64,000 bases of DNA from Chryseomicrobium aureum. GTDB lineage: Bacteria; Bacillota; Bacilli; Bacillales_A; Planococcaceae. Position 1 is the first letter of the stretch. The number at the start of each line of letters is the position of its first letter. Of the stretch, positions 17,108 through 26,200 are shown piece after piece. The stretch is from assembly GCF_016909155.1 (NCBI RefSeq), contig NZ_JAFBFG010000001.1, positions 434,001 to 498,000 of the forward strand, in the 5' to 3' direction. A program made the position numbers and the translations under genes. Under the pieces are notes generated by a model, which was not told where the DNA came from, searched no databases, and saw only the letters and a program-made list of their open reading frames with translations.

Positions 17108-17418
17108 TCAGCGCAAAAGTTTCAGACGTTCTTCGACTGAGAGGTCGTCTCTTTTCTGTTGCTGTTCTTCCCATTCTTCTTAAAGTCCCTCGTCTGTCAG
17201 GTCGAACAGGTCAGATTGATCGATCTCTTCCTCGATGATATGGACCAAACGTCCACCGTTTATGTTTGTCTCGGTGTCCGTGACCTGTGAAACGGGCGGT
17301 TTCGTGAATGCAGCCTCTTTCTTCACTGAACTTGGTACCGGTTCACTTGCTGTATGACGCTCCACATAATCTCCGAATACTTCGGATTGCCATGCCTTCT
17401 GTAGTTTCAAGGGATACA
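17108..17418 (-). pseudogene. C-terminal fragment of an unknown plasmid-type gene, cut by the IS remnant
   Basis: An open frame enters from the IS junction at 17418 and encodes an acidic C-terminal stretch (EEEIDQSDLFDLTDEGL) ending at TAA (17180-17182). The same frame continues past the stop with a charged, helical and plausible 23-codon tail ending EERLKLLR and TGA, so the TAA may be a nonsense mutation in a longer gene. I do not recognise the family. Between this and radC (16993-17107) I see nothing coding. Confidence 0.45.
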
Positions 17419-17946
17419 GCACTTTGATTGCTACCTTTGTCCTGAAGGACAGGTGCTGAAATATCGTACGACCACCCGTGATGGATATCGTCAGTATTCG
17501 TCGGATCCTAAAGAATGTGCTGTTTGTCCGGTCTTGCAGAACTGTACGCAGGCAGCCAAGCCTCAGAAGCTGATCCAGCGGCATATTTGGGAGGACTACC
17601 TCGAGCTGTCAGAGGACTTGCGTCACCATCACGAGATCAAAGAAGTATATAACCGCCGTAAAGAGACCATCGAACGTGTCTTTGCGGATGCTAAAGAAAA
17701 GCATGGTATGCGTTGGACGACCCTTCGAGGGATAAAAAAATTGTCCATGCAGGCGATGCTTACTTTTGCTGCCATGAAACTGAAGAAGCTGGCTACATGT
17801 ACCTAGAAAGGTCCACAGATGGCCTAACAATATAGGAAATACGAGCACTACAACCAGTTTGCTCACGATATTTCAGTGGAAAAATAGCAAAAAAAATAAA
17901 AAGGATTCGAAATCGGGTAGATTTCGAATCCTTTTGTCTACAATCT
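17419..17946 (+). mobile_element. Truncated IS1182-family copy (copy 2, right third)
   Basis: These 528 bases match 8011-8538 of copy 1 base for base in register, with a few substitutions and no gaps. The left edge is an abrupt junction with unrelated DNA at 17418/17419. The right edge is the element's natural end and is followed by the duplicated hairpin at 17948. The 5' two thirds, including the left inverted repeat, are missing. Confidence 0.9.
17420..17806 (+). pseudogene. Transposase remnant of IS copy 2
   Basis: The frame is collinear with residues 321-448 of the intact transposase and keeps the Glu region (ERVFADAKE). It lacks the first two catalytic aspartates. A G-to-A change turns a Trp codon near the end into TAG at 17804-17806, removing a few final residues. 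It cannot encode an active enzyme. Confidence 0.88.
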
Positions 17947-17947
17947 A

Positions 17948-17965
17948 AGCAGAGATATTATCGCT
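17948..17965. repeat. Right copy of duplicated target site
   Basis: AGCAGAGATATTATC at 17948-17962 matches 6947-6961 exactly, and GCT follows where the left copy reads TCTGCT. The next bases, GTTGATTTTTTT, supply the T tract expected for the original rlmN terminator. Confidence 0.75.
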
Positions 17966-18002
17966 GTTGATTTTTTTATTTGTATTATTTCTGAAAATTC
18001 GA

Positions 18003-18031
18003 TTGACTTTCATCCAAAACCAACGTACTAT
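18003..18031 (+). promoter_or_regulatory. Sigma-A promoter of the TrpXYZ-type importer
   Basis: TTGACT (18003-18008) and TACTAT (18026-18031) have a 17-bp spacer and lie about 50 bp before the substrate-binding protein gene. I saw no T-box features in the short leader. Confidence 0.7.
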
Positions 18032-18083
18032 AGCTTTATAATACTTCGTCGCTTCAACGCGCTAAAGTTAAGGGGGAAATTAA

Positions 18084-19058
18084 ATGAACTGGAAAAAATC
18101 ACTCGGACTACTTGCACTATCATCTACTCTATTACTTGCTGCATGTGGTGACGCATCACAGCAAGCAGAAGGGGCAGAAGATCAAGTCACAATCGGTGTT
18201 ACACAAATTGTGGAGCACCCTTCCTTAAATGCAGCATTTGAAGGCTTCCAAAAAGCAATTGAGGATGCTGGAATCGATGCAAATTACCAAATTGAAAATG
18301 CACAAAATGATACGAGTGCAAATACTACCATTGCGACGAACCTAGTGAGCGCAGAAGTAGATTTGATTTTTGCAAACTCTACACCTAGCGCACAAGCTGT
18401 CGCAAGTGCTACCTCTGAGATTCCAATTGTATTCACCTCTGTAACAGATGCAGTTAGTGCGGAACTTGTGCAGTCGATGGAATCACCGGGTGGAAACGTA
18501 ACAGGTACGGTCGATACACAACCAGAAGCGATTCCAAGCACAATGAAATTTTTGAAAGATAATTTGAATGCAACATCTGTTGGAATGGTATTCAACTCAG
18601 GTGAGCAAAACTCTCGCGCTCAAGTCGATCGAGTAAAAGAAGAAGCAGCTAAAATCGGAATTGAAATTGCAGAAGCCTCGGTAGCGACTTCAGCTGAGGT
18701 CAAGCAAGCAACAGAGTCATTGATTGGTAAAGTCGATGCACTTTACATCATTACAGATAATACAGTTGTATCTGCCTTAGAATCTGTCATTTCTGTGGCA
18801 AACGACAACCAATTACCGGTAATGGTGGGTGAATTTGATTCTGTAGCCCGTGGAGGACTTGGAGCTTACGGATTTGATTACTTTGATATCGGCTATGAAG
18901 CGGGTGAGATGGCTGCTCAAATTTTATCAGGTGAGAAAACACCTGCAGATCTACCAGTTCAATATCCACAAAACGTGAAATTTGTTGTCAATAAAGATGC
19001 AGCAGATACACTAGGTATCACTATAGATGAGAGCTGGAATGCTGAAATCGTTGAATAG
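18084..19058 (+). CDS. ABC importer substrate-binding lipoprotein (TrpX/ABC_sub_bind family)
   Basis: This 324-residue lipoprotein has lipobox LLAAC and the two-lobe periplasmic-binding fold of the ABC_sub_bind family (ITQIVEHPSLNAAFEGF near the start, SVTDAVSAELV in the middle). In streptococci the matching TrpXYZ system handles tryptophan or related aromatic compounds; the ligand here is not proven. GGGGG precedes the ATG. It begins a three-gene operon with a permease and an ATPase. Before the island arrived it would have been the neighbour of rlmN. Confidence 0.85.
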   Translation: MNWKKSLGLLALSSTLLLAACGDASQQAEGAEDQVTIGVTQIVEHPSLNAAFEGFQKAIEDAGIDANYQIENAQNDTSANTTIATNLVSAEVDLIFANSTPSAQAVASATSEIPIVFTSVTDAVSAELVQSMESPGGNVTGTVDTQPEAIPSTMKFLKDNLNATSVGMVFNSGEQNSRAQVDRVKEEAAKIGIEIAEASVATSAEVKQATESLIGKVDALYIITDNTVVSALESVISVANDNQLPVMVGEFDSVARGGLGAYGFDYFDIGYEAGEMAAQILSGEKTPADLPVQYPQNVKFVVNKDAADTLGITIDESWNAEIVE

Positions 19059-19073
19059 AAAAGGGGAATACCT

Positions 19074-20039
19074 ATGCTAGGAGCACTAACAGGAGCAGTA
19101 GAACAAGGATTGATTTATGGGATAATGGCACTCGGCGTCTATTTGACATTCCGGGTGCTTGATTTTCCTGATCTTACGGTAGACGGAAGCTTTGTTACGG
19201 GAGCTTCTACTGCTGCTATGATGATTGTACTTGGCTACTCGCCACTGCTTGCCACTATAGCGGCACTAGCAGCAGGATTTATTGCTGGAATAGGAACAGG
19301 GCTCTTGCATACAAAAGGGGGCATCAATCCTCTACTGTCTGGTATTTTGATGATGATTGCCTTGTATTCAATCAATTTACGTATTATGGGGCTCACTGTT
19401 GAAAATTCCGTCGGACGACCAAATATTCCACTGCTACAATCTGAAACATTAATTACCAAGTACATCTCGTTCATCGAATCATTAGGTATCCCAACATACT
19501 ATGCGATTGTAGTTGGTGCACTTGTTGTTGTCGCAGTCGTAAAAATTGCATTGGACCTCTTTTTAAAAACGGAAGTGGGTCTTGCTTTGCGCGCGACTGG
19601 AGATAATAAGCGAATGATTCGAAGTTTTTCAGGAAATACAGATCGTCTGACAATCATCGGTCTTGCGATTTCGAATGGTTTAGTGGCACTTTCAGGTGCT
19701 CTTATCGCCCAATACGGGAAGTTTGCAGATGTTGGAATGGGTATCGGAATGATTGTCATTGGATTAGCATCTGTTATTATCGGGGAAGCGCTTTTTGGAA
19801 CAAAATCTATTGTGCGCATTACACTCGCTGTTATTGTAGGTGCTGTAATCTACCGTCTTGTATTAGCATTTGCCCTACGTATCGAGTTTTTAGATACAGG
19901 GGATATGAAACTGCTAACAGCTTTAATTGTTGTATTGGCTTTAGTTTTACCGACGAAGTTATCGAAACTTAAAAAACAGGCATTGCGTAAGCAGCAAGTA
20001 GAGAAAAGAGGAGGTGTCGAACTTGCTAACCATTCATAA
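19074..20039 (+). CDS. ABC importer permease (TrpY type)
   Basis: The 321-residue product is almost entirely hydrophobic, with eight or nine predicted membrane segments and the conserved FRVLDFPDLTVDGSF stretch near the N-terminus that marks this BPD_transp_2-class permease. It starts 15 bp after the substrate-binding gene and overlaps the annotated ATPase start, so the three are translated from one message. Confidence 0.87.
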   Translation: MLGALTGAVEQGLIYGIMALGVYLTFRVLDFPDLTVDGSFVTGASTAAMMIVLGYSPLLATIAALAAGFIAGIGTGLLHTKGGINPLLSGILMMIALYSINLRIMGLTVENSVGRPNIPLLQSETLITKYISFIESLGIPTYYAIVVGALVVVAVVKIALDLFLKTEVGLALRATGDNKRMIRSFSGNTDRLTIIGLAISNGLVALSGALIAQYGKFADVGMGIGMIVIGLASVIIGEALFGTKSIVRITLAVIVGAVIYRLVLAFALRIEFLDTGDMKLLTALIVVLALVLPTKLSKLKKQALRKQQVEKRGGVELANHS

Positions 20040-20820
20040 CTTACAGAAACGCTTCAACGAAGGCAGTCATGATGAGAAGATTGCGCTCCGGTCGATTGAT
20101 TTGACCCTTCAAGATAAAGATTTTGTAACGATTATTGGAAGTAATGGAGCAGGAAAATCGACTTTACTCAACTGTATTTCGGGGACATTGCCCATTGAGC
20201 AAGGAGATGTACTACTCGATAACCAAAATGTCGAACACCTGCCTGAACATAAACGTGCAAAGTGGATTGGACGAGTGTTTCAAGACCCGATGGCGGGAAC
20301 GTCACCGACTCTGACGATTGAAGAAAACTTAGCAATTGCCTATTCACGCAATACAAAACGTAGTTTTCGATTCGCAGCGACAAAGCACCGCCGTGAGTTT
20401 TTTAAGTCGGAGCTTGAAGCACTTCATTTGAATCTTGAAAATCGCCTGACTACAAAAGTAGGCATGTTATCGGGGGGAGAACGGCAAGCTTTGTCACTTC
20501 TTATGGCCACATTTACCAACCCTTCGATTCTACTCTTAGACGAGCATACGGCTGCTCTTGACCCAGCTCGTGCCGAGTTGATCACCCAACTGACGAAACA
20601 ATTAGTTGACCAAAAGGGACTGACAACATTGATGGTAACGCATAATATGCAACAAGCAATCGATCTTGGAAATCGACTAGTGATGATGGATCAAGGTTCG
20701 ATTATTTTTGAAGCGGATGAGGAGCGCAAGAAGTCTTTGACGGTGCAAGATTTGTTGAATGAGTTCAAGCAGATCAAAGGTAGCCAGGCCTTGTCTGATC
20801 GTATGTTACTAGAAGCATAA
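20023..20820 (+). CDS. ABC importer ATPase (TrpZ type)
   Basis: The ATPase has Walker A GSNGAGKST, signature LSGGERQ, Walker B ILLLDEHTAAL and the switch histidine in MVTHNMQQ. The aspartate-glutamate-histidine reading of Walker B (DEH instead of DEP) is usual for this subgroup. A GTG at 20014 touches the AGGAGG directly, so the TTG at 20023, nine bases after it, is preferred. It overlaps the permease gene by 17 bp and closes the operon. Confidence 0.88.
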   Translation: MLTIHNLQKRFNEGSHDEKIALRSIDLTLQDKDFVTIIGSNGAGKSTLLNCISGTLPIEQGDVLLDNQNVEHLPEHKRAKWIGRVFQDPMAGTSPTLTIEENLAIAYSRNTKRSFRFAATKHRREFFKSELEALHLNLENRLTTKVGMLSGGERQALSLLMATFTNPSILLLDEHTAALDPARAELITQLTKQLVDQKGLTTLMVTHNMQQAIDLGNRLVMMDQGSIIFEADEERKKSLTVQDLLNEFKQIKGSQALSDRMLLEA

Positions 20821-20858
20821 AAGCAGCCTCCACTCAAAATGAGCGGAGGCTGCTTTTT
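20821..20858 (+). terminator. Terminator of the importer operon
   Basis: AAGCAGCCTCC pairs with GGAGGCTGCTT, with extra CTC/GAG pairs near the loop, and is followed by TTTTAT. It begins at the base after the ATPase stop codon. Confidence 0.92.
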
Positions 20859-20893
20859 ATGTGCCTATTTTATTTTCCCAGGGAAGCGCAGAT

Positions 20894-20925
20894 AGCAAGT
20901 TGAGCGGAATGGAGCTCAACTTGCT
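20894..20925 (-). terminator. Hairpin at the end of ilvA
   Basis: AGCAAGTTGAGC and GCTCAACTTGCT form a perfect 12-bp stem with an 8-base loop, 7 bp past the ilvA stop. There is no long T run after it, so it may act mainly as a 3' stabiliser of the ilvA transcript. Confidence 0.6.
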
Positions 20926-20931
20926 GTTTCA

Positions 20932-22197
20932 TTAAACCAATAACTCAAATAATAAAGAGTCCGTGTTCACAACCTTGTAATCAAACCCATTCGACTCAAA
21001 CCTCTCTACTAGCGCGGGATAATCTGCTGGGTCATGTAACTCGATTCCGACTAATGCTGGGCCGCTCTCTTTGTTATTTTTCTTCGTGTATTCAAACGTC
21101 GTAATATCATCTTCAGGACCGAGGACGTCATGTAAAAATTGACGCAAAGCGCCCGCACGTTGAGGGAACTTTACTAAGAAATAATGGAGATAGCCTTCAT
21201 ATAATAAAGATTTTTCCTTGATTTCTTGCATCCTGGAGATATCATTGTTTCCTCCACTGATAATGGCCACAACTTGTTTCCCTTGTATATCCTCTTTTAA
21301 CGTGTCGAGTGCAGCAATCGGAAGTGCACCTGCAGGCTCTACAACAATCGCATGTTGATTGTACATTTCCAAAATCGTCGTACAGACTTTTCCTTCATCG
21401 ACGGCAACAATCTGATCCACGGTCTGAGACGCTATTGAATAAGTAAAGGCACCCGCACATTTAACGGCAGCACCGTCTACAAACTTATCGATAGACTCTA
21501 ACGCAACGGGTCTACCTTTCTCAAAAGCTGTGGCCATACTTGCTGCACCGCTGGGTTCAACGCCGATAATTTTTGTAGCAGGAGAAACCCCTTTAAAATA
21601 ACTCGCAACACCTGAAATAAGTCCACCGCCACCAATACTTGCAACAATGACATCCACTGGTGTTTCTGCATCGTTTAAAATCTCGACACCAACTGTTCCT
21701 TGCCCTGCGATGATTTCATAATCATCGAATGGATGAATAAACTCTGCTTTCTTCTCGTCACAAAATGCGAGAGCGGATGCAACTGAATCATCGAAAGTAT
21801 CCCCTTCTAGACGAATTTCAACAAACTCGCCACCAAACATACGGACTTGGTTCACTTTTTGTTTTGGTGTCGTCTTTGGCATAAAGATGGTTCCGAAAAT
21901 TTTCAGTTCTGAACAAGCATACGCTACACCTTGAGCGTGGTTTCCAGCACTCGCGCAAACAACACTATTTTGTCTCGCCTTTTCTTCTATAGAAATGATT
22001 TTGTAATAGGCACCTCTCAATTTAAAAGAGCGCACATGCTGAAGGTCTTCTCGCTTTAAATAAATTTCCGCATTATAGCGTCTGCTCAGTACATCGTTTC
22101 GTTGAAGAGGGGTATGTACCACGACATCCTTCAATTGATGAAATGCCTGAAGAATTGATTCAACTTTCACGGTTTGCTTGTTTTGTACTTCAATCAT
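20932..22197 (-). CDS. ilvA: IlvA, biosynthetic threonine dehydratase
   Basis: This enzyme converts threonine to 2-oxobutanoate, the first committed step to isoleucine. It is a 421-residue fold-type II PLP enzyme with the PLP lysine at Lys59 (SFKLRGAY), the phosphate-binding GGGGL at 189-193, and a C-terminal ACT-like domain (from about 335) for feedback control. This is the length of the Gram-positive biosynthetic form. It stands alone on the minus strand beside gltC and convergent with the importer operon. Confidence 0.93.
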   Translation of the reverse strand: MIEVQNKQTVKVESILQAFHQLKDVVVHTPLQRNDVLSRRYNAEIYLKREDLQHVRSFKLRGAYYKIISIEEKARQNSVVCASAGNHAQGVAYACSELKIFGTIFMPKTTPKQKVNQVRMFGGEFVEIRLEGDTFDDSVASALAFCDEKKAEFIHPFDDYEIIAGQGTVGVEILNDAETPVDVIVASIGGGGLISGVASYFKGVSPATKIIGVEPSGAASMATAFEKGRPVALESIDKFVDGAAVKCAGAFTYSIASQTVDQIVAVDEGKVCTTILEMYNQHAIVVEPAGALPIAALDTLKEDIQGKQVVAIISGGNNDISRMQEIKEKSLLYEGYLHYFLVKFPQRAGALRQFLHDVLGPEDDITTFEYTKKNNKESGPALVGIELHDPADYPALVERFESNGFDYKVVNTDSLLFELLV

Positions 22198-22263
22198 TTC
22201 ATCACACCTTTTTTTGAATATTGCATTAGTTTAACACACCGACGCGATGAAGTGAACGTGAAA

Positions 22264-23166
22264 TTATAAATATTGGTTCATTCGTTTAAAAAAGTCTTTC
22301 GAGAATTCAATGAACACTTTCTCAGACGGTGTGAGAATTCGAGTAGCAGGTGTGATTAAGCCAACTGAACGACTGAGTGTTGGTGTGGTAAGTTGGATTT
22401 TTTTAATTAATCGTAAAGAGCCATCCGGCAATGTGCTATCTGGCAAAATTGAAATGCCTAGTCCGGCTGCAACTAGCCCCTTGATAGCATCTAGATCCTC
22501 ACCAATTGAACTGACCTGTGGCACGAAACCAACCGATTGACATGCCTGTATGACAGTCTTGTGCAGCACAAACTCTTCTGGAAAGACGATAAAAGGCTCT
22601 TTTTTTAGCTCGCTTAAATGGACAGAACGTTGACTAGCTAAGCGATGTTGAAGCGGGACAACAAGTGAGAACGACTCTGTAAATAATTCTGTTGTTTCAA
22701 GATCAGGGTCACCTGCTGGAAGTGGACCTATGAATGATAGATTAATCGATCGTTCCTTCACAGCATCTATTAAAAAGTGATAATTACCTTGTCTAAGTTG
22801 AAACTCGACATCCGGATGTTCTTTTCGAAAAGCAGTAATAACACTTGGTAAAAGTTGCGTCGCAAAACTACTAGGAAAACCTATTCGAATTGTCCCTTTC
22901 TCAGGATCTAAATAGTTCCCGATTTCCTCCAAGCCATAATTAATTTCAGCAAGGGCTCGTTCTGTATGTTTTAAGAAATCTCTACCAATCGATGTCAGCT
23001 TTACATTGCGACCAATTCGGTCGAATAACTGAACACCAAGTTCTTTCTCTAAATTAGCGATTTGCCTGCTAATGGCAGATTGAGCAACATGCAACTGAAG
23101 AGCGGCTTCTGAAATATGCTCCCGTTTTGCTACTTCTTGAAAGTAGATGAGTTGGCGTAGTTCCAA
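22264..23166 (-). CDS. gltC: GltC, LysR-type activator of glutamate synthase
   Basis: The 300-residue protein has a LysR winged helix at residues 1-60 (SEAALQLHVAQSAISRQ) and a C-terminal effector-binding domain with EGxxDAIKGLVAAG-like sequence (EDLDAIKGLVAAGLGIS). It matches B. subtilis GltC along its length. It is divergent from gltA across a 116-bp gap, the standard layout for a LysR activator and its target. In B. subtilis GltC responds to 2-oxoglutarate and glutamate and to the catabolic enzyme RocG. Confidence 0.9.
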   Translation of the reverse strand: MELRQLIYFQEVAKREHISEAALQLHVAQSAISRQIANLEKELGVQLFDRIGRNVKLTSIGRDFLKHTERALAEINYGLEEIGNYLDPEKGTIRIGFPSSFATQLLPSVITAFRKEHPDVEFQLRQGNYHFLIDAVKERSINLSFIGPLPAGDPDLETTELFTESFSLVVPLQHRLASQRSVHLSELKKEPFIVFPEEFVLHKTVIQACQSVGFVPQVSSIGEDLDAIKGLVAAGLGISILPDSTLPDGSLRLIKKIQLTTPTLSRSVGLITPATRILTPSEKVFIEFSKDFFKRMNQYL

Positions 23167-23183
23167 GGTTTATCAACACTCCA

Positions 23184-23248
23184 ATCTCAAATTGATATAG
23201 ATATGATAGTAATTATATATTGTTTATATCAGTTTGAAAACTTACACT
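23184..23248 (+). promoter_or_regulatory. gltA promoter and candidate GltC box
   Basis: TTGTTT (23220-23225) and TACACT (23243-23248) are 17 bp apart and point at gltA. Upstream, ATCTC-AAATT-GATAT (23184-23198) is a T-N11-A type interrupted dyad, the form LysR-family proteins bind. A second partial dyad (ATATCAgtTTGA) overlaps the promoter spacer. Confidence 0.55.
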
Positions 23249-23282
23249 ATTCTTACACATCAATGACATGGAGGGATGAACA

Positions 23283-26200
23283 ATGACATTTCATCAATAC
23301 CCACAAAAACAAGGTCTTTACAATCCGAAAGATGAACATGATGCATGTGGGATCGGACTCTATGCAAATATAAAAGGAATCGCCAGCCATGACATTGTGA
23401 TGGATGGTCTTGAAATGCTCCATAGACTTGACCATCGTGCAGGTCGTGGGAGTGATCATAAAACTGGAGATGGTGCAGGAATCATGGTGCAACTACCAGA
23501 TGCTCTATTCCGACAAGTACTCGACTTTCCATTACCAACTCGAGGGGATTATGCAGTAGCAATGGTGTTTTTACCAAATGAAGCAGCCGTTGAAGACGTA
23601 GCAAAGTCGAAATTAGAAGAACTTGTAAATGATTCTAAAACTATAGATTTTCTCTCATGGAGAGATGTTCCATTGAATGCAGAAGGCTTATCTGAAGCAG
23701 CAACCCACTCGATGCCAATCATCAAACAACTTTTTGTAAAAAAGAATGGAGCGTCACAGCAACGTTTGGCATTTGAACGTGCCCTTTATGTCATCCGAAA
23801 GAAATTCGAACATTGGTTACTACAAGAAGGATACGAAGTGTACATTCCCTCTTTCTCGAGTGAGACGATTGTCTTCAAAGGACTTCTCACACCGAAAGAG
23901 GTTAGCGAGTTTTATGTAGATTTAAAAGATCCACGTTTCGTATCTGCCTATAGTCTTGTTCATTCGCGTTACAGCACAAATACTTTCCCTAGCTGGAAAC
24001 GAGCACATCCAAATCGCTACCTTGTTCACAATGGAGAAATCAATACATTGCAAGGCAATGTGAACTGGATGAAAGCGCGTGAAAAACAATTTGTCTCAGA
24101 ACTTTTTGGTGAGGATATTTCTGAAATTCTACCGATTGTGGATGAGACAGGTAGTGATTCGTCAATGCTTGATAATGCGTTTGAGTTTTTGGTACTTGCA
24201 GGACGCACACCCGCACATGCAGCGATGATGATGATTCCTGAACCGTGGAGTGAAGAAAATCCACATATGACGCCAGAAAAAGAAGCATTTTATACGTATC
24301 ATTCTACATTCATGGAACCGTGGGATGGACCGACTGCGATTTGTTTTACAGATGGCAAACAAATTGGTGCAGTGTTAGACCGGAATGGACTTCGACCAGC
24401 TCGGTATTACGTGACAAAAGATGACCGCATCATCTATTCATCTGAAGTTGGTGTTGTCGATGTAGAAGAGGACATGATTCTTTCAAAAGAACGCCTAAGT
24501 CCTGGAAAGATGTTGCTTGTTGATTTAGAACAAGGACGAATTATCGGAGACGAAGAATTGAAACAAACGATTGCGACTGCTGAGCCTTACAGCGAATGGA
24601 TTGAAAACCTTGAAGTGCTTGAATCCATGCATGAACTTGTAGAAAATAGTGATGATTTACACTACAAACAACAGTTAAACCAATATACGTTTGAAGATAT
24701 TCATAAATATTTACTACCACTTGCAGCGGAAGGAAAGGACCCGATTGGCTCAATGGGCAACGACACGCCTCTTGCTGTATTGTCCGATCGTCCACAGCTT
24801 TTATACAACTACTTCAAACAGCTGTTTGCACAAGTTACAAACCCGCCAATCGATTCGATTCGTGAAAAACTGGTTACGTCAACAATAAGTTATTTAGGTG
24901 CGGAAGGGAATTTATTAAATCCACAAGCTTCGCATGCAAAACGCATTTTTATTAAAACTCCAATTTTGAAGGCAAGTGAGTTGAACCAACTCTACAATCA
25001 TCCGGTGATGAAATCCAAAACTGTAGATGTGGCTTTCGATGGGAAGTTGAAAGATAAGCTAGATCAGTTATGTGAGGAAGTAGAACAAGCGATTCTCTCC
25101 GGTGTCAGTTTACTTGTCTTATCGGATCGCTCATTACAAAAAGGACAAAAAGTGGTTCCGATTCTCTTAGCATCCAGTGGTATACATCATCATTTGGTGC
25201 GGAAAGGACTTCGGACACAAGTTTCTCTAATCATTGAATCGGCGGAAGTAAAAGAAGTGCATCATATTGCTGCGCTGATTGGGTATGGCGCAGATGCAAT
25301 CTACCCGTATCTCGTATATGCGACACTACATCAAGCTATCGAAGAAGGTCATCTACAAAAAACTTACACAGAAGCAGTCACATCCGTAGTAAAAGGATTT
25401 ACAGATGGTGTTGTGAAAGTTATGGCGAAGATGGGAATCTCAACAATTCAAAGTTACCGCGGAGCGCAAATTTTCGAAGCAGTAGGAATTGGCCATGATG
25501 TCATTCATACCTATTTCACGGGTACTAAATCACAACTCGGTGGTATTAATTTGGATACGATTCAGCTGGAAATGGAAAAACGTGTAGAAGCTGCCGTGAG
25601 TTTTGCTGCTAAACCACTCGATTCCGGAAGTCAATTCCAGTGGCGAGCAAATGGTGAGCACCATGCTTTCCGCCCGAAAACTATCCATACATTGCAATGG
25701 GCGACACGTCAAAATGATAGTGGACTTTATCGCCAATATGCAGAAATGGCAAATGAGGAGCGCATGGGCTTTTTACGAAATCTGTTTGACATAAAGTCAG
25801 ACTTGGCACCTATTCCACTTGAAGAAGTAGAACCCGCAAGTGAAATCGTGAAACGATTTAAGACAGGTGCGATGTCGTTTGGTTCATTATCAAAAGAAGC
25901 GCACGAAACGCTCGCTATCGCCATGAACCGTCTTGGAGGGAAAAGCAATAGTGGAGAAGGTGGGGAACACCCTTCTCGCTACAAACGGGATGACAACGGT
26001 GATTTCCGTCGCAGTGCCATCAAGCAAATTGCATCAGGGCGTTTTGGCGTCAAAGCGATTTATCTTTCTCAAGCAGATGAATTACAGATTAAAATGGCAC
26101 AAGGTGCGAAACCTGGAGAAGGTGGCCAACTCCCAGGGAATAAAGTCTATCCGTGGGTTGCGGACGTCCGAGGATCAACACCTGGTGTTGGATTGATTTC

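Larger units (their letters stand above)
6969..17946. mobile_element. Metal-resistance island bounded by direct IS1182-family copies
   Basis: The segment runs from the left end of a full IS1182-family element to the right end of a 528-bp remnant of the same element, both on the plus strand. Position n in the first copy matches n + 9,408 in the second without any gap. Between them are mercury and copper genes, mostly intact, and decayed plasmid-like genes. The outer flanks carry a duplication of one hairpin, whereas the inner flanks do not. This fits integration of a circular DNA into a resident IS by one homologous crossover (inference). Base composition and codon use in merA and copB look more GC-rich than in the surrounding chromosome. 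Confidence 0.75.

Noticed and set aside
16899-17238. Frames of 80-90 codons on both strands between radC and the gene fragment
   Set aside because: They are basic, repetitive and cross the likely true frame of the decayed gene; no ribosome sites.
7061-17806. Classical composite transposon with two active IS ends
   Set aside because: The right copy lacks its left inverted repeat and first two catalytic residues, and the inner IS flanks do not match the target duplication, so single-crossover integration explains the layout better.
18032-18083. Possible tryptophan T-box or other riboswitch before the TrpXYZ-type importer
   Set aside because: The leader after the promoter is only about 50 bases, with no T-box sequence or terminator-antiterminator pair.
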